Positions 6,340 through 13,881 of a stretch of 25,860 bases of DNA are shown in pieces. Each line of letters starts with the position of its first letter. Positions within the stretch are counted from its first letter, which is position 1. Position numbers and translations under genes: made by a program. The DNA lies in NCBI GenBank assembly GCA_036847185.1, contig DAIUAM010000044.1:1-25860 (forward strand), given 5' to 3'. Source of the stretch: UBA4738 sp002413305. GTDB taxonomy: Bacteria > Actinomycetota > UBA4738. The notes beneath the pieces were generated by a model. That model had not been told where the DNA came from. It made no database searches and was given only the letters and a program-made list of their open reading frames with translations.

Positions 6340-8142
6340 GTGATCATCAGGGCTCGCCTTCGGCACGACCTTTCCCGAGCGGCTCGATCCGGGTTGTGGG
6401 TGGCCGCGTTCGGCTTCGGCGTCGTCACCCTGCTGATCGCCCGCTCCCATCCCGGCGGTTCGTTCGGAGGCCTGTCTTGGGTGGCCGCCGTTGCCGAGCT
6501 CGGCGCCGGATGGGCGATGGTCGGTGCGGGGCTGCATCTGTGCCTGCGCCGTCCCGGCAACCCGTCCGGATATCTCCTGGCAGCGGCCGGCGTCGCCTGG
6601 TTCTTCGTCGAATGGAACAACCCGGGGATCGGGTCCTCGATTGCGTTCACGTTCGGGCTCGTCGCCTACGCGCTGGCGCCGCCCGTGGTCGCGCACGCGG
6701 TCCTCGCCTACCCGTCGGGCGGACCGTTGTCACGGCTCGAGCGGCTGACGCTCGCCGGCGCCTACATCGGGACCGGCCTCGTTCTGGGGTTGCTCCCGGC
6801 TTTCTTCTTCGACCCGCGGCGCCAGGCGTGCAGCCTGTGCCCGACCAACCTTCTCCTGATTCACAGTAGCGAAGGCGCCGTCGACGCGCTCAACCGATGG
6901 GGCTTGAGGCTGGGCGTGGCTTGGGCGATCGGGCTCGCATCACTGGCGCTCTGGCGACTGGCTCGGGGGAGCGCTCCGCTGCGCAGGGTGACCGGGCCGG
7001 TGCTCCTGGCAGGAGCCGGCTACCTCCTGCTCGTGTGGGTGGACTACCTCCACAGCCTGTCGCCAGGCATCTTGAGCACCGACCCTTTCGAGTATCGACT
7101 GCGGCTCGGTGAGGCAGCAGCCCTGGGGGTGATCGCACTGGCTGTGCTGTGGTCATGGTTCCTGGGACGGAGGACCCGTTCGGCCATGGCCAGGCTGGTC
7201 GTCGAACTGGGCGAATCTCCCCCTCCTGGCAGATTGCGCGAGGTGCTCGCCCGCACCGTCGGCGATCCCGAGCTGCAGGTGGCCTACCCGCTGGGCGAGC
7301 CCGAGCGGTACGTCGATGCCAACGGGAGGACAGTCGACCTTGCAGCGCACGACAGCCAGGCCGTCACTCCCCTGGCCCGAAACGGGACCACGGTCGCTCT
7401 GCTCTTCCACCGCAAGGGCCTCCTCGACGATCCTGGGCTGGTCGACGAGGTCGCTTCCGCCGCGAGGCTGGCCCTGGAGAACGAGCGACTCCAGGCCGAG
7501 GTGCGGGCCCAACTCGACGACCTGCGCACCTCCCGTGCCCGTATCGTGGCCACCGGCGACGCCGAGCGGCGCCGATTGGAGCGGGACCTGCACGACGGCG
7601 CGCAGCAGCGCCTGGTCGGCCTCTCCCTCGCGCTGCGGCTCGCCCGTGCCCAGTTCGGCCCGGACCCCGACCCGACCTCCGTCTCTCGGATCGATCAAGC
7701 AGACGATGGGCTCCGTCTGGCCATCGACGAGCTGCGCGAACTGGCACACGGGATCTATCCGGCGGTCCTTGCCGACGAGGGACTGGCCGCTGCGGTGGAG
7801 GCGCTCGCGGAACGCTCTGCCATCCCGATCGGGATCGTCGCGATTCCGGAGGAGCGGTTCCCCAATCCGGTGGAGGCGGCAGCCTACTTCCTGTGCGCCG
7901 AGGCGACAGGCCCGATCGCCGCGTCGATCGCGGCGAGCAGCGCCACAGTGGAGGTGCGGCGCGACGAAGACCGGCTCCTGGTGACCGTCGCCGAAGATGG
8001 AGCACGCGACCCCGACGCCGAAGTGGAAGCCAGGGTGACCGACCTGTCTGATCGCGTGGGCGCGCTGAACGGTCGGCTCCTTCTCGAGCGCCATCCCGGG
8101 CGAGGGATCACGATACGGGCGGAGATCCCATGCGGATCGTGA
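6340..8142 (+). CDS. Membrane histidine kinase HK2, HisKA_3 type, intact His box but degenerate ATP-binding domain
   Basis: 600 aa from GTG 6340, the only start codon in frame before the first membrane segment. Residues about 17-275 contain several membrane segments. One loop (about 157-185) carries a Cys164-x-x-Cys167 pair that HK1 lacks. A GAF-like linker (about 280-385) and coiled coil lead to a perfect DLHDGAQQRL box with His418 (CAC, 7591-7593). The C-terminal domain keeps its length and fold but has lost its nucleotide contacts. The N box is EATGPIAASI, with Pro525 for the conserved Asn; G1 reads AEDGARD for DDGxGG; G2 reads EARV for GSGL. It should accept phosphate on His418 but probably cannot bind ATP. 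The last 13 nt overlap the response regulator gene, so they are translationally coupled. It shares architecture with HK1, which fits heterodimerisation. Confidence 0.9.
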   Translation: MIIRARLRHDLSRAARSGLWVAAFGFGVVTLLIARSHPGGSFGGLSWVAAVAELGAGWAMVGAGLHLCLRRPGNPSGYLLAAAGVAWFFVEWNNPGIGSSIAFTFGLVAYALAPPVVAHAVLAYPSGGPLSRLERLTLAGAYIGTGLVLGLLPAFFFDPRRQACSLCPTNLLLIHSSEGAVDALNRWGLRLGVAWAIGLASLALWRLARGSAPLRRVTGPVLLAGAGYLLLVWVDYLHSLSPGILSTDPFEYRLRLGEAAALGVIALAVLWSWFLGRRTRSAMARLVVELGESPPPGRLREVLARTVGDPELQVAYPLGEPERYVDANGRTVDLAAHDSQAVTPLARNGTTVALLFHRKGLLDDPGLVDEVASAARLALENERLQAEVRAQLDDLRTSRARIVATGDAERRRLERDLHDGAQQRLVGLSLALRLARAQFGPDPDPTSVSRIDQADDGLRLAIDELRELAHGIYPAVLADEGLAAAVEALAERSAIPIGIVAIPEERFPNPVEAAAYFLCAEATGPIAASIAASSATVEVRRDEDRLLVTVAEDGARDPDAEVEARVTDLSDRVGALNGRLLLERHPGRGITIRAEIPCGS

Positions 8143-8774
8143 TCGCCGACGATGCCATGCTGATGCGGGAAGGAACGGCCCGCCTCTTGGAGGACGCCGG
8201 GTTCGACGTCGTGGACAAGGTCGACGACGCTCAGAAGCTCATGCGCGCGGTGGCGGTCGAGCATCCAGATGTCGCCATCGTCGACATCAGGATGCCCCCC
8301 ACGCACACCGACGAGGGATTGGTCGCAGCGGAGGAGATCAGGGCCTCCTACCCCGACATCGGCGTGCTGGTCCTTTCGCAATACCTGGAGTCCCGGTACG
8401 CCATGCGCCTCCTCGAGCATCACCCCGAGCGGGTGGGCTACCTGCTGAAGGAACGGGTCTCCGACATCGCAGTCCTGACGGACGCCATCCACCGCGTCTC
8501 GGAGGGCGAGTGCGTGCTCGATCCCACGATCGTCTCCCGGCTGGTGAACCGGCCCCGCCAGGGAGGACCCCTCGAGGAACTGAGCGAACGTGAGCGCGAG
8601 GTCCTCTCCCTCATCGCCGAAGGCCGGTCGAACCGTGGAATCTCCCAGATGCTCGTGCTGAGCCCGAAGACGGTGGAGGCCCACGTGGGCCATATCTTCT
8701 CGAAGCTGGGGTTAGGGGAAGCGCCCGACTACCACCGTCGCGTCCTGGCCGTACTGGCCTTCCTGAGATCGTGA
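8130..8774 (+). CDS. NarL/FixJ-type response regulator
   Basis: 214 aa. The REC domain (1-120) has Asp7/Asp8, phospho-acceptor Asp52 in VAIVDIRMPP, Ser83 and Lys107. The LuxR-type HTH (151-195) has the normal recognition region SPKTVEAHVGHIFSKLGL. Its start codon lies inside the end of HK2, so the pair is co-translated and HK2 His418 is the expected phosphodonor. It is clearly paralogous to the REC-HTH half of the 801-2087 protein; both contain the unusual segment PPTHTDEGLVAAEEIR. It is probably the DNA-binding output of the island. Right after its stop the sequence becomes the truncated end of a convergent peptidase gene. Confidence 0.93.
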   Translation: MRIVIADDAMLMREGTARLLEDAGFDVVDKVDDAQKLMRAVAVEHPDVAIVDIRMPPTHTDEGLVAAEEIRASYPDIGVLVLSQYLESRYAMRLLEHHPERVGYLLKERVSDIAVLTDAIHRVSEGECVLDPTIVSRLVNRPRQGGPLEELSEREREVLSLIAEGRSNRGISQMLVLSPKTVEAHVGHIFSKLGLGEAPDYHRRVLAVLAFLRS

Positions 8775-10624
8775 GCGCGTAGGCCCCGCAGGCCCTCCTC
8801 GGTGGTGACGCTGCCGAACTCGGGCACGTTGATCGGGCCGTTCTCGCCGAACTCGGCCCGCAGAGCGTTGGTCACCGGCACGTGCAGCACCATCGCCGCC
8901 CACAGGTCGGGTCGGCGCACCAGGGCGCCGCCGGCGGTGATGCCCCCGGCGCTCCCGCCCTCCCCGGCCAGCCTCCCGGGGCGCGTGTACCCCTGGGCGA
9001 TGAGGTACTCGGCGCAGTCGATCAGATCGGTGATGGTGGTTTCCTTGCCAAGCCCCCGGCCGGCCTCGTGCCACTCGCGGCCGTGCTCCCCTCCACCCCT
9101 GACGTGGGCGACCGCATGAACGCCGCCACGCTCGTACCAGGCCAGCATCTCCGGGGAGAACTCGGGGCGCAGCGGATACCCGTAGGATCCATAGGCCGAA
9201 AGCAGTGTCGGGTTGTTGCCATCGCGGCGGAGCCCCTTGCGGTGAACGATGGAGAGGGGGATGGGCGTGCCATCCCCGGCCGAGACCTGCACCTCGTGCG
9301 CCTCCACGTCACTGAAATCGGCCGGCGACGGGGGCGCCCAGCCGGTGTCCTCCAGCCCACCGGAGGCCGCTTCGCAGCGGTAGACGCGGGGCGCGGCGGT
9401 CCAGGAGGCGAGTTGCAGCAGGACCTCAGGGCGGTGTGGGTCACTCGCCCACTCCATGATGGTGCCCTCGACCGGCAGGGCGATCTCCTCCGGCTCGCCA
9501 CCACGAAGGGGAACCCGGCGCAGCCGCCCCATGCCGGCGTCGAGGTCGCGGACGAGCAGGTGCTCGCCGGCGACCGCCACTGCCTCGACCACTCGGCGGC
9601 TCTCCGGCACGATGACGGTGGCGCGGGCTATGTTGCCTCCGGCCAGCGGGACCGCCACCACCCGGTAGCGCGGCGCATCCCGACCGGTCACCAGGTATAG
9701 GGTGCCCTCGGTAAAGGCGTAAGCCGTTACGGCGTCCTGGACATCGGCGACCTGACGCCACGGGCACGAGGTCGGATCGGCCAGCCCGCCGCGGGGGGCC
9801 ACGTACAGCGTGCAGTCGCTTAACTGCTCGGTGGTCTTCCCGCCCAGGGCGCTGTGGGAAACGATCGCGAGCATCCACGTGCCGTGCAGCGAGACCGCGA
9901 TGAATGGCCGATCCCGGCGGGACATTGCCACCCGCGGGTTAAGCTCCCGCGCCAGTACCACGACGTCCCGCTCGGCGTCGGTCCCCAGGCGGTGCAGGTG
10001 CGAGCGGCTGTCGAAGCGGCGCTCGTCCGGCGGGGTGCCGGGGGGCAGCTCCCGGTAGCGGTGGTAGACGAGCGAACGGAACGATCCGTTGTCCTTGAGC
10101 CAGCTCACGAACGGGAAGTGCACCCCGTTGATCGCGTCGTCGAAGAGCCTGCCGGTGTCCACCTCGATCACGTGCAACGTGCTCCGCTCCGAACCGCCCT
10201 GGGAGATGCCGCAGGCGACGTAGCGTCCATCAGGCGAAGGGACGTACCAGTCGATGGCACTGTGCGCCGCCCCGGTCATGGTGCCCGGATCGAGCAGGAC
10301 CCGCTCCGGCGCCGCGAACGTGGCGCGCACGACCAGACTGGGAAGGTTGGCGTCGGGATCCTGGCGCAGGTAGAACACGGCCTCGGCGCTGATGCGGAAC
10401 TCCGAGAGCGTTGGGGCTCCCGTGCGCAGTTCGGCGATCCGGGCGCGCAGAGCCTCACGGTGCGGCAGCGCGTCCAGCACCGAGCGGGCGTGGCGCGCCT
10501 GCCCGTCGAGCCAGGAGCGAACCTCGTCGCTCTCCCCATTCTCCAGCCACCGGTAAGGGTCCTCCACCATGACGCCGAAATACCTGTCTCGGACCACTTC
10601 GGTCCGTGCGACGGGTGGAAGCAT
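8729..10624 (-). CDS. Prolyl oligopeptidase-family protein, C-terminally truncated
   Basis: 631 aa, serine peptidase family S9A. The N-terminal part begins with the family hallmark VEDPYRWLEN and continues as a beta-propeller (about 70-430). The alpha/beta-hydrolase part includes AYGSYGYPL, HVRGGGEHGREWH, and the nucleophile motif GGSAGG with Ser558. Normal members continue for roughly 80-100 residues after the PEFGSVTTEEG region, and that stretch carries the catalytic Asp and His. Here homology ends at about residue 617 (nt about 8776) and the frame runs on antisense through the regulator gene to a chance stop. The triad is therefore incomplete and the enzyme is probably inactive, a pseudogene in practice. 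The junction falls within a few bases of the regulator's stop codon, which suggests a deletion or rearrangement. Confidence 0.85.
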   Translation of the reverse strand: MLPPVARTEVVRDRYFGVMVEDPYRWLENGESDEVRSWLDGQARHARSVLDALPHREALRARIAELRTGAPTLSEFRISAEAVFYLRQDPDANLPSLVVRATFAAPERVLLDPGTMTGAAHSAIDWYVPSPDGRYVACGISQGGSERSTLHVIEVDTGRLFDDAINGVHFPFVSWLKDNGSFRSLVYHRYRELPPGTPPDERRFDSRSHLHRLGTDAERDVVVLARELNPRVAMSRRDRPFIAVSLHGTWMLAIVSHSALGGKTTEQLSDCTLYVAPRGGLADPTSCPWRQVADVQDAVTAYAFTEGTLYLVTGRDAPRYRVVAVPLAGGNIARATVIVPESRRVVEAVAVAGEHLLVRDLDAGMGRLRRVPLRGGEPEEIALPVEGTIMEWASDPHRPEVLLQLASWTAAPRVYRCEAASGGLEDTGWAPPSPADFSDVEAHEVQVSAGDGTPIPLSIVHRKGLRRDGNNPTLLSAYGSYGYPLRPEFSPEMLAWYERGGVHAVAHVRGGGEHGREWHEAGRGLGKETTITDLIDCAEYLIAQGYTRPGRLAGEGGSAGGITAGGALVRRPDLWAAMVLHVPVTNALRAEFGENGPINVPEFGSVTTEEGLRGLRAHDLRKASTARTRRW

Positions 10625-10630
10625 GGTTGG

Positions 10631-10636
10631 AGCCTA
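10631..10636 (-). promoter_or_regulatory. Leaderless -10 box for the peptidase gene
   Basis: On the minus strand TAGGCT is followed by 6 nt and then ATG 10624. No Shine-Dalgarno sequence is present. Confidence 0.45.
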
Positions 10637-10770
10637 GCCCAGGGCCTTGGACGACCGCGAGAGAGGAGGCCCTCTCCTAACGCATGCTGACGCAAACGGC
10701 CCCGAAAGTTCCGTGACGTATCGGCCACGCGGCCCGGGTAGTTGGCTCATGCTCGACGCGCACGCGCGGC

Positions 10771-10776
10771 TATCCT
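10771..10776 (+). promoter_or_regulatory. Leaderless -10 box for the VOC gene
   Basis: TATCCT, a good TAnnnT match, ends 6 nt before GTG 10783. This is the spacing expected if transcription starts at or next to the start codon. No ribosome-binding site is visible. Confidence 0.55.
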
Positions 10777-10782
10777 CGCCAC

Positions 10783-11268
10783 GTGACGTACCGACCGGTG
10801 ACCCACGTGGCCCTCCGCGTCAAAGGACTGCGTGAAGCCGAGCGCTACTACGGCAGGTTGTTCGGACTCGAGGTGGCGTTCCGCGAGGCGCAAACTGTGG
10901 ATGGGTGGAGGACCCTGCCAGTGGACGCGGGGTGGGAGGACGCCGAGGCCGCCGGCATCTCGCTCTCGATGTGCGTCCTGTCCCGCGGCGCCTTTCGCCT
11001 CGCGCTCGAAGAGGACCGGACGGTGGATACGCACGGCGTCCTCGACCACGTGGGACTGCTCGTCGAGCCCGCGGATCTGGAGGGGCTCCGCGCGCGAGCG
11101 GGGGAGCTCGACGCCACGATCGCGCTCCAGCGGGACACGCTCCTGATCCTGGACGATCGCTACGGCGTCCGCTGGGAGATCACCACGATCGTCCGCGAGG
11201 ATCCCCGATCCGAGAGCGGTGGGGCGGCGCGAGGCCTCTGGCTGAATCTCGGCGACGCGCCAACCTGA
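10783..11268 (+). CDS. VOC/glyoxalase-fold protein
   Basis: 161 aa from GTG. The N-terminus THVALRVKGLREAERYYGRLFG is the typical first beta-alpha-beta unit of vicinal oxygen chelate proteins, with a candidate metal ligand at His8. The second half has DHVGLLVEPADLEGLRARAGE with His at about residue 89, and a final strand RYGVRWEITT. A single pair of modules of this length is usual for glyoxalase, dioxygenase and resistance-type members. Substrate cannot be deduced. It stands alone, divergent from the peptidase gene, with a leaderless-type promoter. Confidence 0.85.
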   Translation: MTYRPVTHVALRVKGLREAERYYGRLFGLEVAFREAQTVDGWRTLPVDAGWEDAEAAGISLSMCVLSRGAFRLALEEDRTVDTHGVLDHVGLLVEPADLEGLRARAGELDATIALQRDTLLILDDRYGVRWEITTIVREDPRSESGGAARGLWLNLGDAPT

Positions 11269-11322
11269 TTTCGGCAAGCCCCATACCCCCTGCAACACAG
11301 GCACAGGGAGACCGGAGCGAGC

Positions 11323-11463
11323 CTATGAGATGAAGGCCGTTGCCCGCGCGAGAAGGACGTCTTCCGCAAGGGCGGGATTGGCGTCGAGGAGGGCCGAAGA
11401 TCCGTCGAGCCTCGTGGAGGGAGCCGGTGGCTTCTGCGGCGAGGTATCGACGATGGGAGACAC
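11323..11463 (-). CDS. Possible 46-aa small protein
   Basis: A GTG at 11463 is preceded by GAGGTGA at about 4 nt, a fair ribosome-binding site. The product begins MSPIVDTSPQKPPAP and ends LLARATAFIS, with no signal, membrane segment or known motif. It sits in the 275-bp interval between the convergent VOC and flavoprotein genes. It could be a chance frame in G+C-rich DNA. No function is proposed. Confidence 0.25.
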   Translation of the reverse strand: MSPIVDTSPQKPPAPSTRLDGSSALLDANPALAEDVLLARATAFIS

Positions 11464-11543
11464 AGGCTCACCTCGATCCTGAGGCAACCGGGAGGTGAGG
11501 CGCCTTGTTCCTCGGCTCCCCGAACCGCACCATGCCTCGGCCG

Positions 11544-13322
11544 TCACTCCAACAGGCGCGCCGCCAGGTCGGCAGGCCGGTCTTCGTCCTGGGCCCACGC
11601 GGCGAGCTCGGGCGGAACTGGGGGAACTGGCTCAGGCCGCACGGTCAGGAGCGGCGCTCCTTCGGTTGCGTCGTCGCCCGCCTGCATGGCCACGTGGAAG
11701 TTGACCGCCATGGCCGGATCGAGGTGGGGGAAGTCCGAACGGTTGTGGGCGCCGCGGGTCTCCCTTCGTGCGATGGCTCCCCGGACCGTGGCCTCCGCGG
11801 CCAGGAGCCCGAACCGAAGGTCGAGGGCATGCGCCAGGTCGCCCCATCCCTCCTCGTCGGGCCGGACGTCGACGGCGCTCGCCGCTTCGCGAAGCTCCGC
11901 CAAGCGGTCCAGAGCCTCGTGGAGGCCGGGCTCGTCTCGCACCACGCCACATAGCTCCCACATCACGTTACGTATGGCCCTCTGCAGGGGCCGGGCCAGC
12001 TCCTCGCCGTTTCGGATCAGCCCTCGGAGTTCGTCGTGCGCCTCCAGGGTGGCCCGGCGCGATCGCAGCGAGACCTCGGTGTCCCGGGAGAACGCCGCGG
12101 CGGCTTCGCCGGCCCGCCGGCCGAAGATGAGGGTTTCGGCCAGCGAGTTGCCGCCCAGCCGGTTCGCCCCGTGCATGCCGCCGGTGCACTCGCCGGCTGC
12201 GTACAGGCCGGGAAGGTCGGTGGCGTGGGTCTCCGGGTCCACCACGATGCCGCCCATCGAATAGTGCGCCGTGGGCGCCACCTCCATGGGCTGCTTGGAG
12301 ATGTCGAGCATCTGGTACTCGATAAACTGCCGGTACAACCGGGGCAGCTTCACCAGGATCTGGTCCTTCGGCACGTGGGAGATGTCCAGGAACACGCCAC
12401 CGCTGGGCCCGCCCCGGCCCTCCATGATCTCCGTGTAGTTCGCCAGCGCTACACGGTCGCGGGTGGAGAGCTCCATGCGAGCCGGGTCGTATCGCGCCAT
12501 GTACCGCTCGCCGAGCGCGTTCAGCAGGTGGCCGCCCTCGCCCCGCACGGCCTCGGTGACCAGCGTGCCCGCCACCTCCTCGGGCCAGATCATCCCGGTG
12601 GGATGGAACTGCACCAGCTCCATGTCCTTCAGCCGGCACCCCGCGCACAGCGCCAGGGCCATGCCATCGCCGTAGTTCTCGTCGCGCCGGGAGGAGCTTC
12701 GCCGCCACAGCCGGGTGTGCCCACCTGTGGCCAGGATCACCGCGTCGGCCAGGAACGCCGTCCGCTCTCCGGTGTGGATGTCGAAGGCGAAGGCCCCGAA
12801 GCAGCCGCCGTCGGCCACCAGCAGGCGCGACACGTACTGGTCCTCGATCACCGGGACGTGCAGCGATTCGGCCCTGTCGATGAGCGTGTTCAGGAGGGTG
12901 CGGCCCGTGTAGTCGCCGGCGTAGCACGTGCGGCGCCATGTGTGGGCGCCGAAGAACCGCTGGTCCAGGCGGCCGTCGGGGAGGCGGGCGAAGCCGCACC
13001 CCCACGCCGCCAGCTCCTCCACCGCTCGCGGAGCCTCCCGGGCCATGATCTCGACCACCCGGGGGTCGGACAGGAAGTAGCCCTCCCTCCACGTGTCGGC
13101 GAAGTGGCACTGCCAGCTGTCCTGGGGATCCACGGTGCCCAGGGCGGCGTTGACGCCGCCGGCCGCCAGCGCGGTATGGGCGTCCCGGCGAGGGCGCTTG
13201 CCGAGCACGGTGACCTGGGCGCCGGCTTCGGTCGCGGCGATGGCGGCGCGGGCGCCGGCGGCGCCGGTCCCGACGATGAGGACGCTCGAAAGGTTCGTGC
13301 GGAACTCGGGGGCGGGGCTCAT
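11544..13322 (-). CDS. Succinate dehydrogenase/fumarate reductase-type flavoprotein (SdhA/FrdA-like)
   Basis: 592 aa. ATG 13322 follows AAAGGAG at 7-8 nt. It has an FAD Rossmann motif VGTGAAG near residue 17. DAHTALAAGGVNAALG matches the SdhA/FrdA segment carrying the covalent-FAD His (here His49), which L-aspartate oxidase lacks. Other family motifs are LATGGHTRLW, FHPTGM, TEAVRGEGG with the catalytic-type Arg, AHYSMGGI and GANRLGGNSLAE, then the C-terminal helical domain. The expected reaction is oxidation of succinate or reduction of fumarate, or a related dicarboxylate. No iron-sulfur (SdhB) or membrane-anchor genes flank it, so its electron partner is unknown. Confidence 0.85.
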   Translation of the reverse strand: MSPAPEFRTNLSSVLIVGTGAAGARAAIAATEAGAQVTVLGKRPRRDAHTALAAGGVNAALGTVDPQDSWQCHFADTWREGYFLSDPRVVEIMAREAPRAVEELAAWGCGFARLPDGRLDQRFFGAHTWRRTCYAGDYTGRTLLNTLIDRAESLHVPVIEDQYVSRLLVADGGCFGAFAFDIHTGERTAFLADAVILATGGHTRLWRRSSSRRDENYGDGMALALCAGCRLKDMELVQFHPTGMIWPEEVAGTLVTEAVRGEGGHLLNALGERYMARYDPARMELSTRDRVALANYTEIMEGRGGPSGGVFLDISHVPKDQILVKLPRLYRQFIEYQMLDISKQPMEVAPTAHYSMGGIVVDPETHATDLPGLYAAGECTGGMHGANRLGGNSLAETLIFGRRAGEAAAAFSRDTEVSLRSRRATLEAHDELRGLIRNGEELARPLQRAIRNVMWELCGVVRDEPGLHEALDRLAELREAASAVDVRPDEEGWGDLAHALDLRFGLLAAEATVRGAIARRETRGAHNRSDFPHLDPAMAVNFHVAMQAGDDATEGAPLLTVRPEPVPPVPPELAAWAQDEDRPADLAARLLE

Positions 13323-13881
13323 CGGGCCGCTCCTTTCAAGTCGCGGGGACTCGGGCTTGCCCCCCGGGTCCATCGTAGCCTTGCTCGGAGCATCGGCGGT
13401 GCGGGGGCGCTCGGCATCGGGGGCGGCACCGCTCTTCACCGGGCGAGAGAGCAGGGAACCCTGTGGGCGATGCGGTCCACCCGTGTCACCATCATCGCGG
13501 TGATGAACGAGCGCGACCAACGTCACGGGCTCCGCCTCGGCCGCAGCGAGACGGGCAGCGGATTATGTCGGGTTCGGTGCCGGACCGACCAAGCGCAAAC
13601 CCGAGTGCATGATCGCGGCATGCCTGACTGCGTGATCCGGCATCGTACGGGTTTCCGGATGAGGTCGTGGCCGACAACTACGAAGAGAAGGCCGACGATC
13701 TGGTGTTCATCCCGGACGATCAGGAGATCCTTCGTATCCCGAGGCCGATGTCGTCAGCGTCGCTCCCAAGAGCGAGTCGTAGCCTCGGTACACGAGGGGT
13801 TTGACCGGCTCGGGAGACTTCAACCTCTTCGGCGGTATCCTGGGCCCGTCTGCAGCCCCGGCTCGCCGGAGGTCTAAGTTG
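13323..13881 (+). other. 559-bp intergenic region, no confident gene
   Basis: This stretch lies upstream of the flavoprotein gene and downstream of the PAP2 gene (both minus strand). It holds the flavoprotein ribosome-binding site at its left edge and a possible decayed reading frame at 13628-13803. I see no RNA gene or clear repeat. Confidence 0.4.
13628..13803 (+). pseudogene. Possible decayed coding fragment
   Basis: After a stop at 13625-13627 the frame reads YGFPDEVVADNYEEKADD followed by LVFIPDDQEILRI, which has normal protein-like composition. It then degenerates, but a shift of frame continues as YPEADVVSVAPKSES and stops near 13783. There is no start codon and no ribosome-binding site. 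It may be a remnant of an unidentified gene, or chance. Confidence 0.2.

Noticed and set aside
7900..7960. HK2's odd N box might come from compensating frameshifts over a normal sequence.
   Set aside because: The other two frames give Arg/Pro/Asp-rich text with no NAAKHA-like match, and the segment has exactly the family length with normal sequence resuming in register (SSATVEV).
11544..13322. L-aspartate oxidase (NadB).
   Set aside because: The HTxxAxGG motif with the covalent-FAD His is of SdhA/FrdA type, and no nadA or nadC lies nearby.
12036..13877. A very long open frame on the plus strand, antisense to the flavoprotein.
   Set aside because: No family resemblance, and it is the expected G+C-driven shadow of a strongly conserved gene on the other strand.
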